This document shows, one piece after another, positions 1 to 9,618 of a stretch of DNA of 64,000 bases (its first letter is position 1; each line of letters begins with the position of its first letter). A program made the translations under genes and the position numbers. The notes under the pieces are model-generated. The model had not been told where the DNA came from. It ran no database searches and saw nothing but the letters and a program-made list of their open reading frames with translations. Source of the stretch: Actinobacillus porcinus (lineage in GTDB: Bacteria; Pseudomonadota; Gammaproteobacteria; Enterobacterales; Pasteurellaceae); NCBI RefSeq assembly GCF_901764995.1, contig NZ_CABFKI010000008.1:52987-116986 (forward strand). Reading direction: 5' to 3'.

Positions 1-1717
1 CACGTTCCACATATTCATCAACGGTATTGGCAATTAACCATTCCGGTAAACCAAGGCGTTTAAATAAGCCTTCGTCAATATGTTCATGTACTTCCGGGCC
101 GGTTTTACAGATCCCCACTAAACCTAAGGTCACCATATCAATAATACCGTTGGTATTGCCAAATGGGAAAGGGTTCACCATCATATCGCAATTGTGCAAG
201 ATTTCTAAATATTGCTGATATGGGGTGTGCTGATGTGCGGTGGCATCATCGCCCAAATAAGATTTAATAAAACGTTCTACATAAGGGTGCGTCACACCGC
301 TTGATTGTCCTAAGGCAAAATGGAAATGCACTTTCACTTTAGCTCGGTCGCGAATCACTTTTAATGCCTCCAAGAAATAAGGGTTTAATTTCATGGTGGT
401 TGAAGCAATACCAATATTGACCACTTCAGGATTTTCGCGCAATTTGTAGTTAACAGATTTTGGTGCTAACGCAGAAGGCACATAAGGTAACGCATCTTTA
501 GGCAAACGCAATAAGGTTTCACTGAAACAGTCTTCAGAACCGACATAATCGTCTTCTACAACAACATACTCAATAAACGGAGAATGCGTGGTCGCCGGAT
601 GACCTAATGCCACCGCTTGAATTGGTGCAAGACGCGTATTGCTTAAGAAAATTGGTAATAAATCCATCCCAATAGATGGCATATATAAGATTGCTGCGTT
701 GTTTTTCTCGCAAATATCACGCACAAAATTCATACGATCTAGAATATGGTCGCCTTCCAATAAATGGAATTCATCAAAGACCTCTTGTCCCAACTGATCA
801 ACACTTGAATTACCTAAGCCAATTAAGTGGAAATGTTCGCGCGCGGCGATCATTGAGGTTGAGTGCGTGCGATAAATAGAATGGGCGGAATGGAAGTGCT
901 CTAACACAACGACCATTACAGGTTTGCCGTTATGGTAGCCAATCGTAGAGACATCGCGATCTTGCCAGCCAGATTCGACAATATGGCGGCGGATTACTTG
1001 GTTTAATGCATTTTTTACCCAATGTTTATTTGGGGCAATATCATAGCTACAATGCATATAAACATCGTGACTAATACTACTTGGTACGTTATTTAAGTTC
1101 TGAATTTGTGCTAATTTTTCAGGGAACCATTGCAAAATTGCTGAGCGTTTTGCAAAGGCTTCTTTTGTGCCAATGAAGCGCGCTGATTGCAAGGCAAAAC
1201 AAAGAGATGCACAAATTTCGGGGCTAATTTGCCAAAGCGTATCTAAATTTAAAACAAGATTAGATTCCGGTAAGTAAAGAATACAGAATTTAACTAAACT
1301 TTCTTTTGTTCCGTCTAATTGCACATCCGCAGGATCATTGTTGGCGGCATTTAAATTATAGACTTGCAACACATGGTCAGCATTGATATAAGGCGATGAG
1401 GCAAAAATCATTGTTATCCAACGTTGGAATGAGAAGAAGCGTGTCGCACCACTATCAGAAATAATTAATTCTTTATCGCTGAATAAGGTGCTGATTGCCG
1501 TTGCCATACGTGTACAAAAATATTTAACAAGATCATACTTTAACGTTGGTTCATTCAGTTGCGCAGGCATTGCAAATTCAATACCGTCAATGGCACCAAA
1601 ATTGCTGTCTAATTTACCTAAAATTTCTAATAGCTCAACGCAGGCTTCTTCATAGTTTTTGGCAGCAACCGCTTGCTCAAAACGTTCTACATTAGGTTTC
1701 TTTTGCCCTTCAGTCAT
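1..1717 (-). CDS. ngt: HMW1C-type cytoplasmic N-glycosyltransferase (NGT), C-terminus cut by window edge
   Basis: The reverse strand from the ATG at 1717 reads open for 572 codons to the edge of the window. It closely follows the A. pleuropneumoniae NGT (about 620 residues) as I remember it, so about 50 C-terminal residues are missing. Stretches such as HFHSAHSIYRTHSTSMIAAR, FYMPSIGMD-like, YVPSALAP, NIGIASTTMKLNP and NPFPFGNTNGIIDMVTLG are conserved. Family knowledge: these GT41-type enzymes act in the cytoplasm and transfer glucose from UDP-glucose to asparagine in N-X-S/T sequons of adhesins and autotransporters, without a lipid-linked donor. The gene starts 16 bases after the rimO stop, so the two are probably cotranscribed, as reported for A. 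pleuropneumoniae. No adhesin substrate lies in this window. Confidence 0.93.
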   Translation of the reverse strand, partial: MTEGQKKPNVERFEQAVAAKNYEEACVELLEILGKLDSNFGAIDGIEFAMPAQLNEPTLKYDLVKYFCTRMATAISTLFSDKELIISDSGATRFFSFQRWITMIFASSPYINADHVLQVYNLNAANNDPADVQLDGTKESLVKFCILYLPESNLVLNLDTLWQISPEICASLCFALQSARFIGTKEAFAKRSAILQWFPEKLAQIQNLNNVPSSISHDVYMHCSYDIAPNKHWVKNALNQVIRRHIVESGWQDRDVSTIGYHNGKPVMVVVLEHFHSAHSIYRTHSTSMIAAREHFHLIGLGNSSVDQLGQEVFDEFHLLEGDHILDRMNFVRDICEKNNAAILYMPSIGMDLLPIFLSNTRLAPIQAVALGHPATTHSPFIEYVVVEDDYVGSEDCFSETLLRLPKDALPYVPSALAPKSVNYKLRENPEVVNIGIASTTMKLNPYFLEALKVIRDRAKVKVHFHFALGQSSGVTHPYVERFIKSYLGDDATAHQHTPYQQYLEILHNCDMMVNPFPFGNTNGIIDMVTLGLVGICKTGPEVHEHIDEGLFKRLGLPEWLIANTVDEYVER

Positions 1718-1733
1718 CACATATTCCTTAATA

Positions 1734-3065
1734 TTAACAAGTTCCCCATAAATCATATTCATCGGCGTTGGTAATGGTTACATCCAAAACATCCCCAATT
1801 TTCACCGCGCTTTCACTTAAATTATCCACATAAACCACACCATCAATTTCAGGGGCATCCGCCATTGAGCGACCAATGATGCCTTCTTCATCAATTTCGT
1901 CTACGATAACTTTCAGTGTTTTGCCCACTTTTTGTTGTAAACGTTGGGCAGAAATTTGTTGTTGTAATTCCATAAAACGTTGGAAACGTTCTTCTTTGAT
2001 TTCTTCAGGCACTTGGTCTGCCATATCCGTTGCTTTGGCACCTTCAACCGGGCTGAATTTAAAGCAACCTACGCGATCAAGTTGTGCTTCTTGTAAGAAG
2101 TCCAACAGCATTTGGAAATCTTCTTCAGTTTCCCCCGGAAAGCCCACAATAAAGGTTGAACGTAAGGTTAACTCCGGGCAAATCTCACGCCATTTTTTAA
2201 TACGTTCTAAGACACGCTCTACGGAACCCGGGCGTTTCATCGCTTTCAAGATTTTCGGGCTGGCGTGCTGCAATGGAATGTCTAAATACGGCAAAATTTT
2301 TCCTTCCGCCATCAATGGAATTAAATCATCCACATGCGGATAAGGATAAACATAATGCAAACGTACCCAAGCCCCTAGCGTTCCCAGCATTTGGCATAAT
2401 GTAATTAAGTTATTTTTAATCGGCATTCCATTCCAGAAAACCGTTTTATTTTGTGCTTCTTTGCTTTGGTCAAGGGAATAGGCTGACGTATCTTGTGAAA
2501 CCACTAATAGCTCTCGCACCCCGGAATCCACTAGACGTTTCGCTTCATCTAACACCTGTGTAATTGGGCGGCTGTCTAATTTTCCGCGCAAAGATGGGAT
2601 GATACAGAATGTACAATTGTGGTCGCAGCCTTCGGAAATTTTCAAATAGGCATAATGCTTCGGTGTTAATTTAATCCCTTGGCTCGGCACAAGGTTCACA
2701 TAAGGATTGTATTCCGGTTTTGGCACGTATTTATGCACATGTTCCATCACCGCTTCATAAGAATGTGGTCCTGTAATCTCTAATACTTTAGGATGGACTT
2801 CGCGAATTTGATCTTCTTTGGCACCTAAGCAACCTGTTACCAACACCTTGCCATTGGCTTCCAAGGCTTCGCCAATTGCTTCCAGCGATTCTTGTACCGC
2901 GGAATCAATAAAGCCACAGGTATTTACAATCACTAAATCAGCGTTCTCATAAGTTGGAATAATATTGTAGCCATCGGTGCGTAACTCTGTCAGAATACGC
3001 TCTGAATCCACTAAGTTTTTGGGACAACCAAGACTTACAAAGCCAATGTTTGGAGTTTTAGACAT
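1734..3065 (-). CDS. rimO: Ribosomal protein S12 methylthiotransferase RimO
   Basis: RimO is a radical-SAM enzyme that methylthiolates a conserved aspartate of ribosomal protein S12. I start it at the ATG at 3065 ([17 protein letters not shown]), giving 443 residues against about 441 in E. coli. The open frame continues 50 codons further upstream, but that extension is unlike the family. The N-terminal MTTase domain has cysteines at 14, 50 and 79. The radical-SAM triad is at C147, C151 and C154 (CDHNCTFC). A C-terminal TRAM domain follows (about 375-443). It is the first gene of a leftward pair with ngt. Its substrate gene, rpsL, lies at the other end of this window. Confidence 0.97.
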   Translation of the reverse strand: MSKTPNIGFVSLGCPKNLVDSERILTELRTDGYNIIPTYENADLVIVNTCGFIDSAVQESLEAIGEALEANGKVLVTGCLGAKEDQIREVHPKVLEITGPHSYEAVMEHVHKYVPKPEYNPYVNLVPSQGIKLTPKHYAYLKISEGCDHNCTFCIIPSLRGKLDSRPITQVLDEAKRLVDSGVRELLVVSQDTSAYSLDQSKEAQNKTVFWNGMPIKNNLITLCQMLGTLGAWVRLHYVYPYPHVDDLIPLMAEGKILPYLDIPLQHASPKILKAMKRPGSVERVLERIKKWREICPELTLRSTFIVGFPGETEEDFQMLLDFLQEAQLDRVGCFKFSPVEGAKATDMADQVPEEIKEERFQRFMELQQQISAQRLQQKVGKTLKVIVDEIDEEGIIGRSMADAPEIDGVVYVDNLSESAVKIGDVLDVTITNADEYDLWGTC

Positions 3066-3191
3066 AAATAGATATTTCCGGTAAATAATTTGGACGCATA
3101 TTTTACCGAAGAACCCTGAAAAAGGCGAATTTTTAGTGTAAAGGTTTTGTAAAGATTTTAATTGAGAAAATCTGCTTATTAAGGAGTATTT

Positions 3192-4994
3192 ATGGCAGCA
3201 GAAGGGGCAAATCAACTGATTAATGTTGTAACCTTGTTAACCGCCGCGGTCATTGCCGTGCCGTTATTTAAACGCTTAGGTTTGGGATCTATTTTAGGGT
3301 ATTTAGCCGCAGGACTTGTTATTGGACCTTTTGGCTTGGGGGTCTTTACGGATCCCGAGGGCATTATTCATCTCGCTGAACTCGGTGTGGTAATGTTTCT
3401 ATTTATTATCGGGCTTGAGATGAAACCTTCCCATATTTGGGGATTACGTAACCATATTTTCTGTTTAGGCGCATTTCAAATCGGGCTTTGTGCTTCTGCC
3501 TTAACAGGGCTTGCTATGGCATTTGGGTTTGATTGGCGCGTGGCGTTTGTCAGTGCCGCAGGCTTTGTGTTAACTTCAACAGCGATTGTGATGCAAGAGC
3601 TCAGCGATCGCGGTGATGTTGCCACCCCAAGGGGACAAAGTATTGTTTCCATTTTATTATTTGAAGACTTATTGATTGTGCCTTTACTGGCCATCGTCAC
3701 TTTCTTATCGCCAAACCACGTAGAATCCAGTGAGCCTTTATGGCAAAAAATTGCTTTGGCAGGGGGATCTATTGCGGTATTAGTGGCAGCAGGGCTTTGG
3801 CTATTAAATCCATTATTTAAAATTCTCGCCAAAACCAAAAACCGAGAAGTGATGACGGCAGCCGCATTATTGGTAGTATTGGGTTCCGCTTTGCTAATGG
3901 AAGGCGGCGGTTTATCCATGGCAATGGGGGCGTTTGTGGCCGGCGTATTGTTATCCGAATCAAGCTTCCGTCATCAACTTGAAGCAGACGTTGAGCCTTT
4001 CCGTGGCTTATTGCTAGGGTTGTTTTTCTTAGGGGTGGGCATGTCCCTAAACTTAACGGTGGTTATGGAAAACTGGGGTTTAATTATCGCAGGTGTGTTG
4101 AGCTTTATGTTGGTCAAAGCGCTCTGTATTTATATTGTGGCACGTGTTACGCGCACCAGCCATGCCAACGCCATTGATCGTATGATTATTATGGCGCAAG
4201 GTGGCGAATTTGCCTTCGTTCTCTTCGCAGCAGCTGCTGATAAAGGCGTGATTAGTGCCGAAGTGCAAGCCAATATGACCGCTATTGTGGTGCTATCAAT
4301 GGTTTTAACGCCAGTTTTCATTATTTTGCACAAAAAATATCTCATCCCACATTTAACCCATACGCAAGAGCAAGCGGCTGATCATATTGAAGAACAACAT
4401 CCAACGGTGCTAATTGGTTTGGGGCGTTTTGGGCAAATTATCAATCAAATGCTCGTGATGACAGGATATCACCCAACTATTATTGATAAAGACGCGCATT
4501 TAATTGGCAATATGAAAAAACGTGGCATTAAAAGTTATTATGGCGATGCCACACGTCCTGAACTTTTACATGCTGCCGGCGTAGAACATGCGGAACTATT
4601 AATTGTGGCAATCGATGATAAACATCAAGCCTTACATATCGTTGAATTAGCACGAAAAATGAATCCTCAAATTAAAATCATTGCACGTGCTTATGATCGC
4701 CTTGCGGTATTCGATTTGTATAATGCCGGCGCAGATATTCAAGTGCGAGAAACCTTTGATTCCGCATTACGCGCAGGTAAAAAAGCCTTGCTTTCTTTAG
4801 GGATGGATATGGACGTAGTGAATGAAATTACGGAAACCTATTTTGACAAAGACCGCCATTCTATCAAGGTAATGGCGGAAGTTTATGATCCGAAAATTGC
4901 GCCTTTTGAAAATGCAGAACTTACCAAAATTGCCTTGGAAGTGGATCAGGAATTAATGGCAGAAGTACAACAAATTATCAATAAAAAACATTAA
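3192..4994 (+). CDS. KefB/KefC-type glutathione-gated potassium/proton antiporter
   Basis: This 600-residue inner-membrane protein has a CPA2 antiporter domain with about 12-13 membrane segments (residues 1-380). It is followed by a cytoplasmic RCK/TrkA-N domain with a GLGRFG nucleotide-binding loop near residue 407. The regulatory loop [20 protein letters not shown] matches the acidic loop of KefC/KefB. Family members release potassium and acidify the cytoplasm when glutathione adducts of electrophiles bind the RCK domain. No KefF/KefG-type ancillary oxidoreductase lies beside it. An AAGGAG ribosome site precedes the ATG. KefB and KefC cannot be told apart from the sequence alone. It runs toward efeU and shares an inverted uptake-signal terminator with it. 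Confidence 0.9.
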   Translation: MAAEGANQLINVVTLLTAAVIAVPLFKRLGLGSILGYLAAGLVIGPFGLGVFTDPEGIIHLAELGVVMFLFIIGLEMKPSHIWGLRNHIFCLGAFQIGLCASALTGLAMAFGFDWRVAFVSAAGFVLTSTAIVMQELSDRGDVATPRGQSIVSILLFEDLLIVPLLAIVTFLSPNHVESSEPLWQKIALAGGSIAVLVAAGLWLLNPLFKILAKTKNREVMTAAALLVVLGSALLMEGGGLSMAMGAFVAGVLLSESSFRHQLEADVEPFRGLLLGLFFLGVGMSLNLTVVMENWGLIIAGVLSFMLVKALCIYIVARVTRTSHANAIDRMIIMAQGGEFAFVLFAAAADKGVISAEVQANMTAIVVLSMVLTPVFIILHKKYLIPHLTHTQEQAADHIEEQHPTVLIGLGRFGQIINQMLVMTGYHPTIIDKDAHLIGNMKKRGIKSYYGDATRPELLHAAGVEHAELLIVAIDDKHQALHIVELARKMNPQIKIIARAYDRLAVFDLYNAGADIQVRETFDSALRAGKKALLSLGMDMDVVNEITETYFDKDRHSIKVMAEVYDPKIAPFENAELTKIALEVDQELMAEVQQIINKKH

Positions 4995-5000
4995 GAAAAA

Positions 5001-5034
5001 TAACCGCACTTTTATCTTCTACGAAGTGCGGTTA
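5001..5034. terminator. Inverted uptake-signal hairpin between kef and efeU
   Basis: TAACCGCACTT (5001-5011) and AAGTGCGGTTA (5024-5034) form an 11-bp perfect stem with a 12-nt loop between convergent genes. Both arms contain the Hin uptake signal AAGTGCGGT, and A/T-rich runs flank the stem. It probably works as a two-way terminator. Confidence 0.8.
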
Positions 5035-5054
5035 ACGTTTAGTTAGAGAAAAGT

Positions 5055-6770
5055 CTATTTCTGCATTAGCCTTACCACCACAGGAATTAACGCCAAATAA
5101 ACCAGCTGTGCCGTCAGTCCTTCCATTGAAGCATAAAAGCCAATAGCGGTAATATTCGGTAGCCCGTCAATAATATGGCGTGGTAGCATTTGTGTCAGTT
5201 GCAAGGCTTGAATACTGACCCCAAGGATTTTAAAGCCAAGCCCGTAAATCAAGACGGTCATCACTTTGAACAGATGATGGATCGGCAATTTGTGGGAAAA
5301 GCGTTGCATCGCCCACGCCATTATCGCTAGCAAAATAAGGGCAGATAAAATCCCAAGCAAGAAATCTTGCATCGTCATTAACGGCAACATTCCTGCGTAA
5401 AATAAAATCGTTTCTGCCCCTTCTCGAAAGACCGATAAAAAACTCAACGCCAACATTGAGAATAAACTGCCCGTGGCAAGGGCTTGAGCGACCTGTTTAT
5501 TGATAAAGTTCTGCCAGCCTTTGAGCGAAGCCTTGCTATGTAGCCACGCCCCGACAAAAAGCATCATCAAAACTGCCACAATTCCCACCGCACTTTCGAG
5601 AATTTCACGGTTTGTGCCGGCAGAAATCGCTGGGAAAAGTTGTTGTAAGGCAACTGCTCCGACAATACTTGCTACCACGCCCAGCCCTGCCCCCACATAA
5701 ACCCAGCGTCTTGCTTGGGGTTGGTTGGCAACATTTAGGGTGGTGAGCAACGCCATAATAATCAGCAGAGCTTCCGTTCCTTCACGCAATAAAATCAACA
5801 TTGCATCAACAATGCCATAGCTTGAAGCCAAATCAAGCCGTTGCAGATCGTCAAGCAAGGTTCTGAAATGCGACAGATTTTCCGCCTGATTGCCCTTCAC
5901 CAAAATGATCGGCAAATCGCTTTCCACTCGATTATATAACGCACCGTCCCGTGTTCGCACTTCCCCTTCAAAGACCGCCCATTGCTGAATAAAGAGCGTA
6001 ATGTCCGCTTGCCCTTGCGAAATTTGGTTTTCGCTAAAGGCTTGATAACTTTTTTCCAGCAACGCAATGCCGTCTTTCAATGTTGTAGGTGCGTCGGCTT
6101 GCACCGCTTGCGGTTGCAACTGGTTGCCCGATTTAAAATCCGCTAACGCATCGCCTAATTTGACCGCTTGTGTTTGCATTTCAGGGAAATTTGCCGGTTC
6201 AGACAACATCGCAATACGCAGCAAGGTCATCGCTGTTTCAATCTGTCCATAATGCCCAAGACTGGTTTCTCGCACCACTTTTTCATTCAACGTCCAGGTT
6301 TGGTTAAAACGTTTATAGGCTTGTTGAACCTCATCTAAATCCTGTTGTTGCGTTGCTTGCAACAGTTTTTGATAAACAGGCATCACTCGTTTGGCAAATT
6401 GCTGACGCTTCTGCTCGTAATCTACGGGGTTTTGTTCTTTCTCAAAGGCATAAAGGGCTTTGGAAAGCTGCTCAAAATGGGCTAAATCAGGTTGAGCAAT
6501 CGCAATTTTTAGCGAAGAACTGACCGCTTGCCCTGCTTGCGATTGATGGCTTGGGATCGCTTCAAATTCTTGCTGTAAAGCGGTCAAATATGGCTGAGAT
6601 TTTGCACTTTCCCCTTTTTTCACTTCCGCCATCGCATCGGATAAATGCACAAATAAGTGGCCGGTTTCCACCTTTGCATAAGCAACGCCCAGCGTTAAGC
6701 TGAGCGTAAATACAACAAAAAAGCGGTTAAAGTTGTTCAAACAATGATTTACCCAAGTAATCATTTTCAT
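5055..6770 (-). CDS. efeU: FTR1-family iron permease EfeU with large N-terminal domain
   Basis: This is an inner-membrane ferric/ferrous iron permease of the FTR1/EfeU family. The C-terminal half (about 315-571) is strongly hydrophobic and carries two REGxE iron-binding motifs, REGTE near residue 330 and REGAE near 447. A signal-like hydrophobic segment near the N-terminus is followed by about 290 soluble residues. That long extension is absent from E. coli EfeU but is seen in FTR1 proteins of several other proteobacteria. I prefer the start at 6770 because GGAG lies 6 bases upstream. An in-frame ATG at 6794 is less well placed. The gene overlaps the end of efeB by 44 bases, so translation is probably coupled. 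One Actinobacillus-type uptake signal (6162-6171) and two near matches lie inside it. Confidence 0.92.
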   Translation of the reverse strand: MKMITWVNHCLNNFNRFFVVFTLSLTLGVAYAKVETGHLFVHLSDAMAEVKKGESAKSQPYLTALQQEFEAIPSHQSQAGQAVSSSLKIAIAQPDLAHFEQLSKALYAFEKEQNPVDYEQKRQQFAKRVMPVYQKLLQATQQQDLDEVQQAYKRFNQTWTLNEKVVRETSLGHYGQIETAMTLLRIAMLSEPANFPEMQTQAVKLGDALADFKSGNQLQPQAVQADAPTTLKDGIALLEKSYQAFSENQISQGQADITLFIQQWAVFEGEVRTRDGALYNRVESDLPIILVKGNQAENLSHFRTLLDDLQRLDLASSYGIVDAMLILLREGTEALLIIMALLTTLNVANQPQARRWVYVGAGLGVVASIVGAVALQQLFPAISAGTNREILESAVGIVAVLMMLFVGAWLHSKASLKGWQNFINKQVAQALATGSLFSMLALSFLSVFREGAETILFYAGMLPLMTMQDFLLGILSALILLAIMAWAMQRFSHKLPIHHLFKVMTVLIYGLGFKILGVSIQALQLTQMLPRHIIDGLPNITAIGFYASMEGLTAQLVYLALIPVVVRLMQK

Positions 6771-7920
6771 CTTTAACTCCTGCAAAGCACGCAAATAATC
6801 CGCTACCGATATGGGTAATGTATTCGTTCATCTTGTCGATATTGCCAAGGCTGTTTTGAATGGTAATAAATTGTTGCGGATCTTTTTGGAACGAGATAAA
6901 CAACAAACCTGCATCAAACTGCCCTGTTTTCGGATCAACACCGCTGGCATAAGAGAAGGAACGTCTTAACATCTGTAACCCTGTCTTTTTCGCCAAATGC
7001 AAATGGGAAATTTCAGGGATAATCGGTTTACCTTTTTCATCTTTCTGCTCAAGATTAACCGTATCAAACTCCTGTTTTTTACCAATCGGCGCACCGCTAT
7101 CCCGATGGCGGCCAAAGGTTTCTTCCTGCCCGTTAAGATTTGTGCGATCCCAAGTTTCCAAATGCATTTGAATACGGCGAGCGACTAAAAATGTACCGTT
7201 TTTCAACCAGTTATCGTCCTGATACCAGACGGTTTCATCAAGAGCTTTGCCTTGCGGATTACCCGTACCGTCTTTAAAACCAAACAGATTGCGTGGCGTG
7301 TCGCCTCCTTCAAAGGAATTAAAACCGGCTTGGCTCCAACGCATCGTAATGTTCGCACGAGCAGCTCGCACCAAGTTACGCACGGCGTGGAATGCTACTT
7401 GCGGATCATCGGCACAGGCTTGAATACAGATGTCGCCTCCCGTGTAATGCTCTTTGAGCTGATCACGCGGAAAGTGCGGTAGATCTTTAAGCTGTTTTGG
7501 CTTGAATTGAGCAATGCCTAGCTTATCAAAGAAAGAAGCGGTAACACCAAAGGTTAGCGTGAGATTATACGGATTTAAGCTGTCTGCTTCGCCCGTATCG
7601 GTTGGCGGAATGTAGGCATTATCAGGATAGCTTTTTACATTCAGCCCCTGCGTTAATTTGGCACTATAATCCGTCCATATTTTAAACATCTCTTTGATTT
7701 TATTGAGATCGGTAGAATGCAGATCTAACACCATAAAGTAGATGTTTTTTTGTGCCGGCGTGGCAATGCCTTGTTGATGTGCTCCGTAAAATGGATAGAT
7801 ATTTTTAATTTTCGGTGTGGTACGTGGTTCTAGGGCAAAAGCAGGGCTCGCCATTACACCAGCCCCCACTAATGCCACTTGTTTAAGAAACACACGGCGA
7901 TCAGTTAATTTTTCGCTCAT
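6727..7920 (-). CDS. efeB: EfeB, Tat-exported DyP-type heme peroxidase
   Basis: EfeB is a periplasmic dye-decolourising-type heme peroxidase of the EfeUOB ferrous iron uptake system. It has been proposed to oxidise Fe(II) or to extract iron from heme. The 397-residue protein begins with a twin-arginine signal (RRVFLKQVALVGAG, cleavage after ASPAFA). It contains the DyP GxxDG motif as GFKDGTGNP near residue 215. A TAAGGATAAACA ribosome-site region precedes the ATG. It lies 33 bases downstream of efeO and overlaps efeU, forming one leftward operon. An AAGTGCGGT uptake signal sits inside the gene at 7472-7480. Confidence 0.95.
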   Translation of the reverse strand: MSEKLTDRRVFLKQVALVGAGVMASPAFALEPRTTPKIKNIYPFYGAHQQGIATPAQKNIYFMVLDLHSTDLNKIKEMFKIWTDYSAKLTQGLNVKSYPDNAYIPPTDTGEADSLNPYNLTLTFGVTASFFDKLGIAQFKPKQLKDLPHFPRDQLKEHYTGGDICIQACADDPQVAFHAVRNLVRAARANITMRWSQAGFNSFEGGDTPRNLFGFKDGTGNPQGKALDETVWYQDDNWLKNGTFLVARRIQMHLETWDRTNLNGQEETFGRHRDSGAPIGKKQEFDTVNLEQKDEKGKPIIPEISHLHLAKKTGLQMLRRSFSYASGVDPKTGQFDAGLLFISFQKDPQQFITIQNSLGNIDKMNEYITHIGSGLFACFAGVKDENDYLGKSLFEQL

Positions 7921-7953
7921 TGTTTATCCTTATTTACCCAAAAGAATACCCAT

Positions 7954-8742
7954 TTATGCTAAGGGCTCACCTAATTTATTCACCGCTTCCGCAAGCGCTT
8001 TAATGTCTTTATCGGTTAAATCTGTATAAGGTACATAATCATAGCCGTCTTTTGATTTATTATGTTTCGCCAATAACACATTCACGTCTTGGAAGCGATC
8101 AGCAATCTCTTTTGCCAATTTTGCATCTTTTTGCTCTAATTTTGCCTTAAAGATCTCATAAATTTTTTCCGCCCCTTCAATGTTGGCTTTGAAATCATAA
8201 AGGTCAGTTTTTGAGAAAATTTCTTCTTCGCCCGTTACTTTTGTGGTGGAGACTTCATTTAATAAATCCACCGCACCGGTAATCATTAAATCAGGAGTTA
8301 CTTCCGCCGTTGGAATTTTCGCACGTAACTCTTTCACATCTTTAACTAACTGATCAGCGGTCGTTTCTGTGCCTTTTGTGGTATTTTGCTCCCAAAGCAC
8401 TTTTTCAATTTTATGGAAACCCGACCAATCTTTCTCGGTTTTCCCTTCTTCAGTTAAATCGGCAAGGCGAGCATCAATACGCGGATCTAAATCGCCAAAA
8501 CTCTCTGCAATCGGCTCTGAACGCTCAAAGTACATACGTGCAAGCGGATAGATTTTTTTCGCATTTTGCACATCGCCGCTTTTCAAATAGCCGACGAATT
8601 TTTCAGTATCCGCAACCAACTGATCAATTTGCCCAACGACAAATTCTTTGTAAGTTTGGGTTTCTTTGGATAAATCCGTTGCAAAAACTGAAGTGGCAAC
8701 AAATAAACTTGAAATCGCAAGGGTGAGGGATTTTAAACGCAT
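7954..8742 (-). CDS. efeO: EfeO/EfeM-type imelysin (M75) periplasmic iron-binding protein
   Basis: This 262-residue secreted protein has a Sec signal peptide (LAISSLFVATSVFA) followed by an imelysin/M75 domain with the HxxE metal motif as HKIE near residue 110. It lacks the N-terminal cupredoxin domain of E. coli EfeO, so it is the shorter EfeM form. The family role is to capture iron in the periplasm and pass it to EfeU. AAGGAG precedes the ATG. It is the first gene of the efeOBU operon, and a Fur-like palindrome lies about 30 bases upstream. Confidence 0.93.
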   Translation of the reverse strand: MRLKSLTLAISSLFVATSVFATDLSKETQTYKEFVVGQIDQLVADTEKFVGYLKSGDVQNAKKIYPLARMYFERSEPIAESFGDLDPRIDARLADLTEEGKTEKDWSGFHKIEKVLWEQNTTKGTETTADQLVKDVKELRAKIPTAEVTPDLMITGAVDLLNEVSTTKVTGEEEIFSKTDLYDFKANIEGAEKIYEIFKAKLEQKDAKLAKEIADRFQDVNVLLAKHNKSKDGYDYVPYTDLTDKDIKALAEAVNKLGEPLA

Positions 8743-8770
8743 AAGTTCTCCTTTATTTATATAGTGTAAA

Positions 8771-8785
8771 TGAAATTAATTCTCA
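8771..8785. promoter_or_regulatory. Probable Fur box upstream of efeO
   Basis: TGAAATTAATTCTCA reads on the reverse strand as TGAGAATTAATTTCA. It fits the 7-1-7 Fur consensus TGATAATNATTATCA with few mismatches. Its position 29 bases upstream of efeO suggests iron repression of the whole operon. Confidence 0.65.
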
Positions 8786-8896
8786 ATAAGATTAATGCAT
8801 TAAGATAATTTTTGCAACCAAATTTAGGGGGGGATTTTGGGGATAGTCAGATTTTCATTGGCAATGACGATCTGATAATTCTTCCCCAAAAAAAAC

Positions 8897-8928
8897 AACC
8901 GCGCTTTATCCAATGACAAAGCGCGGTT
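8897..8928 (-). terminator. Rho-independent terminator of slyD
   Basis: AACCGCGCTTT (8897-8907) pairs perfectly with AAAGCGCGGTT (8918-8928). On the reverse strand a run of eight T follows almost at once, as expected behind leftward slyD. The arms resemble an uptake signal with one changed base. Confidence 0.8.
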
Positions 8929-8950
8929 TATTTTTATCTTAAATCAGACA

Positions 8951-9550
8951 TTAGTGGTGATGGTGTCCACCGCAACCACAGCCGCCGTGACCGTGGTGAT
9001 GATCGTGGTCGTGATGATGGTGACCATGACCGCCGCAACATTCGTGTTCTTCATCGTGATCGTGACCGCCACAACCGCAGCCGTGTTCGCTGTGAAGATG
9101 GCCGTGTGCGATTTCTTCTAACGTGGCTTCGCGAGTTGCGACTACTTCAACGGTAAAGTGTAATTCTTGACCGGCTAACATATGGTTACCGTCAACCACC
9201 ACTTCATCGCCTGACACTTCGGTGATGATAACAGGTAATGGCCCCATATCCGTATCCGCAATAAAACGCATACCCACTTCTAATTCATCTACGCCCACAA
9301 ACACATCTTTTGGTACGCGTTGAACCATATTTTCATTGTATTCGCCATAACCTTCTTCAGGTTTAACACGAACTTCAAATTTATCACCAACAGATTTGCC
9401 TTCTAAGGCATTTTCTAAACCAACAACTAAATTGTTATGACCTTGTAAATACTCTAAGGGTTGGTTCGCCGGTGCTTCGTCAACTAATACACCGTCTTCT
9501 GTGCGAACTTGGTAAGCGATACTTACGACAACATTTTTTGCTACTTTCAT
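8951..9550 (-). CDS. slyD: FKBP-type peptidyl-prolyl isomerase SlyD with His/Cys metal tail
   Basis: SlyD is a cytoplasmic prolyl isomerase, chaperone and nickel-binding protein that helps [NiFe]-hydrogenase maturation in relatives. The first 150 residues give the FKBP fold with an insert-in-flap domain (GYGEYNENMVQRVPKDVF and MLAGQELHFTVEV). The last 45-50 residues are an extreme His/Cys/Gly tail with paired Cys (CGCGG, ECCGG) and His clusters. The length of 199 is close to the 196 of E. coli SlyD. It is probably a single-gene unit with the terminator at 8897-8928. Confidence 0.96.
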   Translation of the reverse strand: MKVAKNVVVSIAYQVRTEDGVLVDEAPANQPLEYLQGHNNLVVGLENALEGKSVGDKFEVRVKPEEGYGEYNENMVQRVPKDVFVGVDELEVGMRFIADTDMGPLPVIITEVSGDEVVVDGNHMLAGQELHFTVEVVATREATLEEIAHGHLHSEHGCGCGGHDHDEEHECCGGHGHHHHDHDHHHGHGGCGCGGHHHH

Positions 9551-9618
9551 TTTGTTTCCTTATAGGGAGTTAAAATCGGCGGTATTGTATAGGATCTATA
9601 CCGCCCTGTCATTATTGT

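Noticed and set aside
1876..2343. 155-codon open frame antisense to rimO
   Set aside because: It is a shadow of the real gene: no ribosome site, no recognisable domain, and cysteine/serine-rich composition typical of reverse reading.
3066..3215. N-terminal extension of rimO by 50 codons to an ATG at 3215
   Set aside because: The added residues do not resemble RimO, and the proposed start at 3065 gives the family length and N-terminus. The extension would also overlap the kef ribosome site and start.
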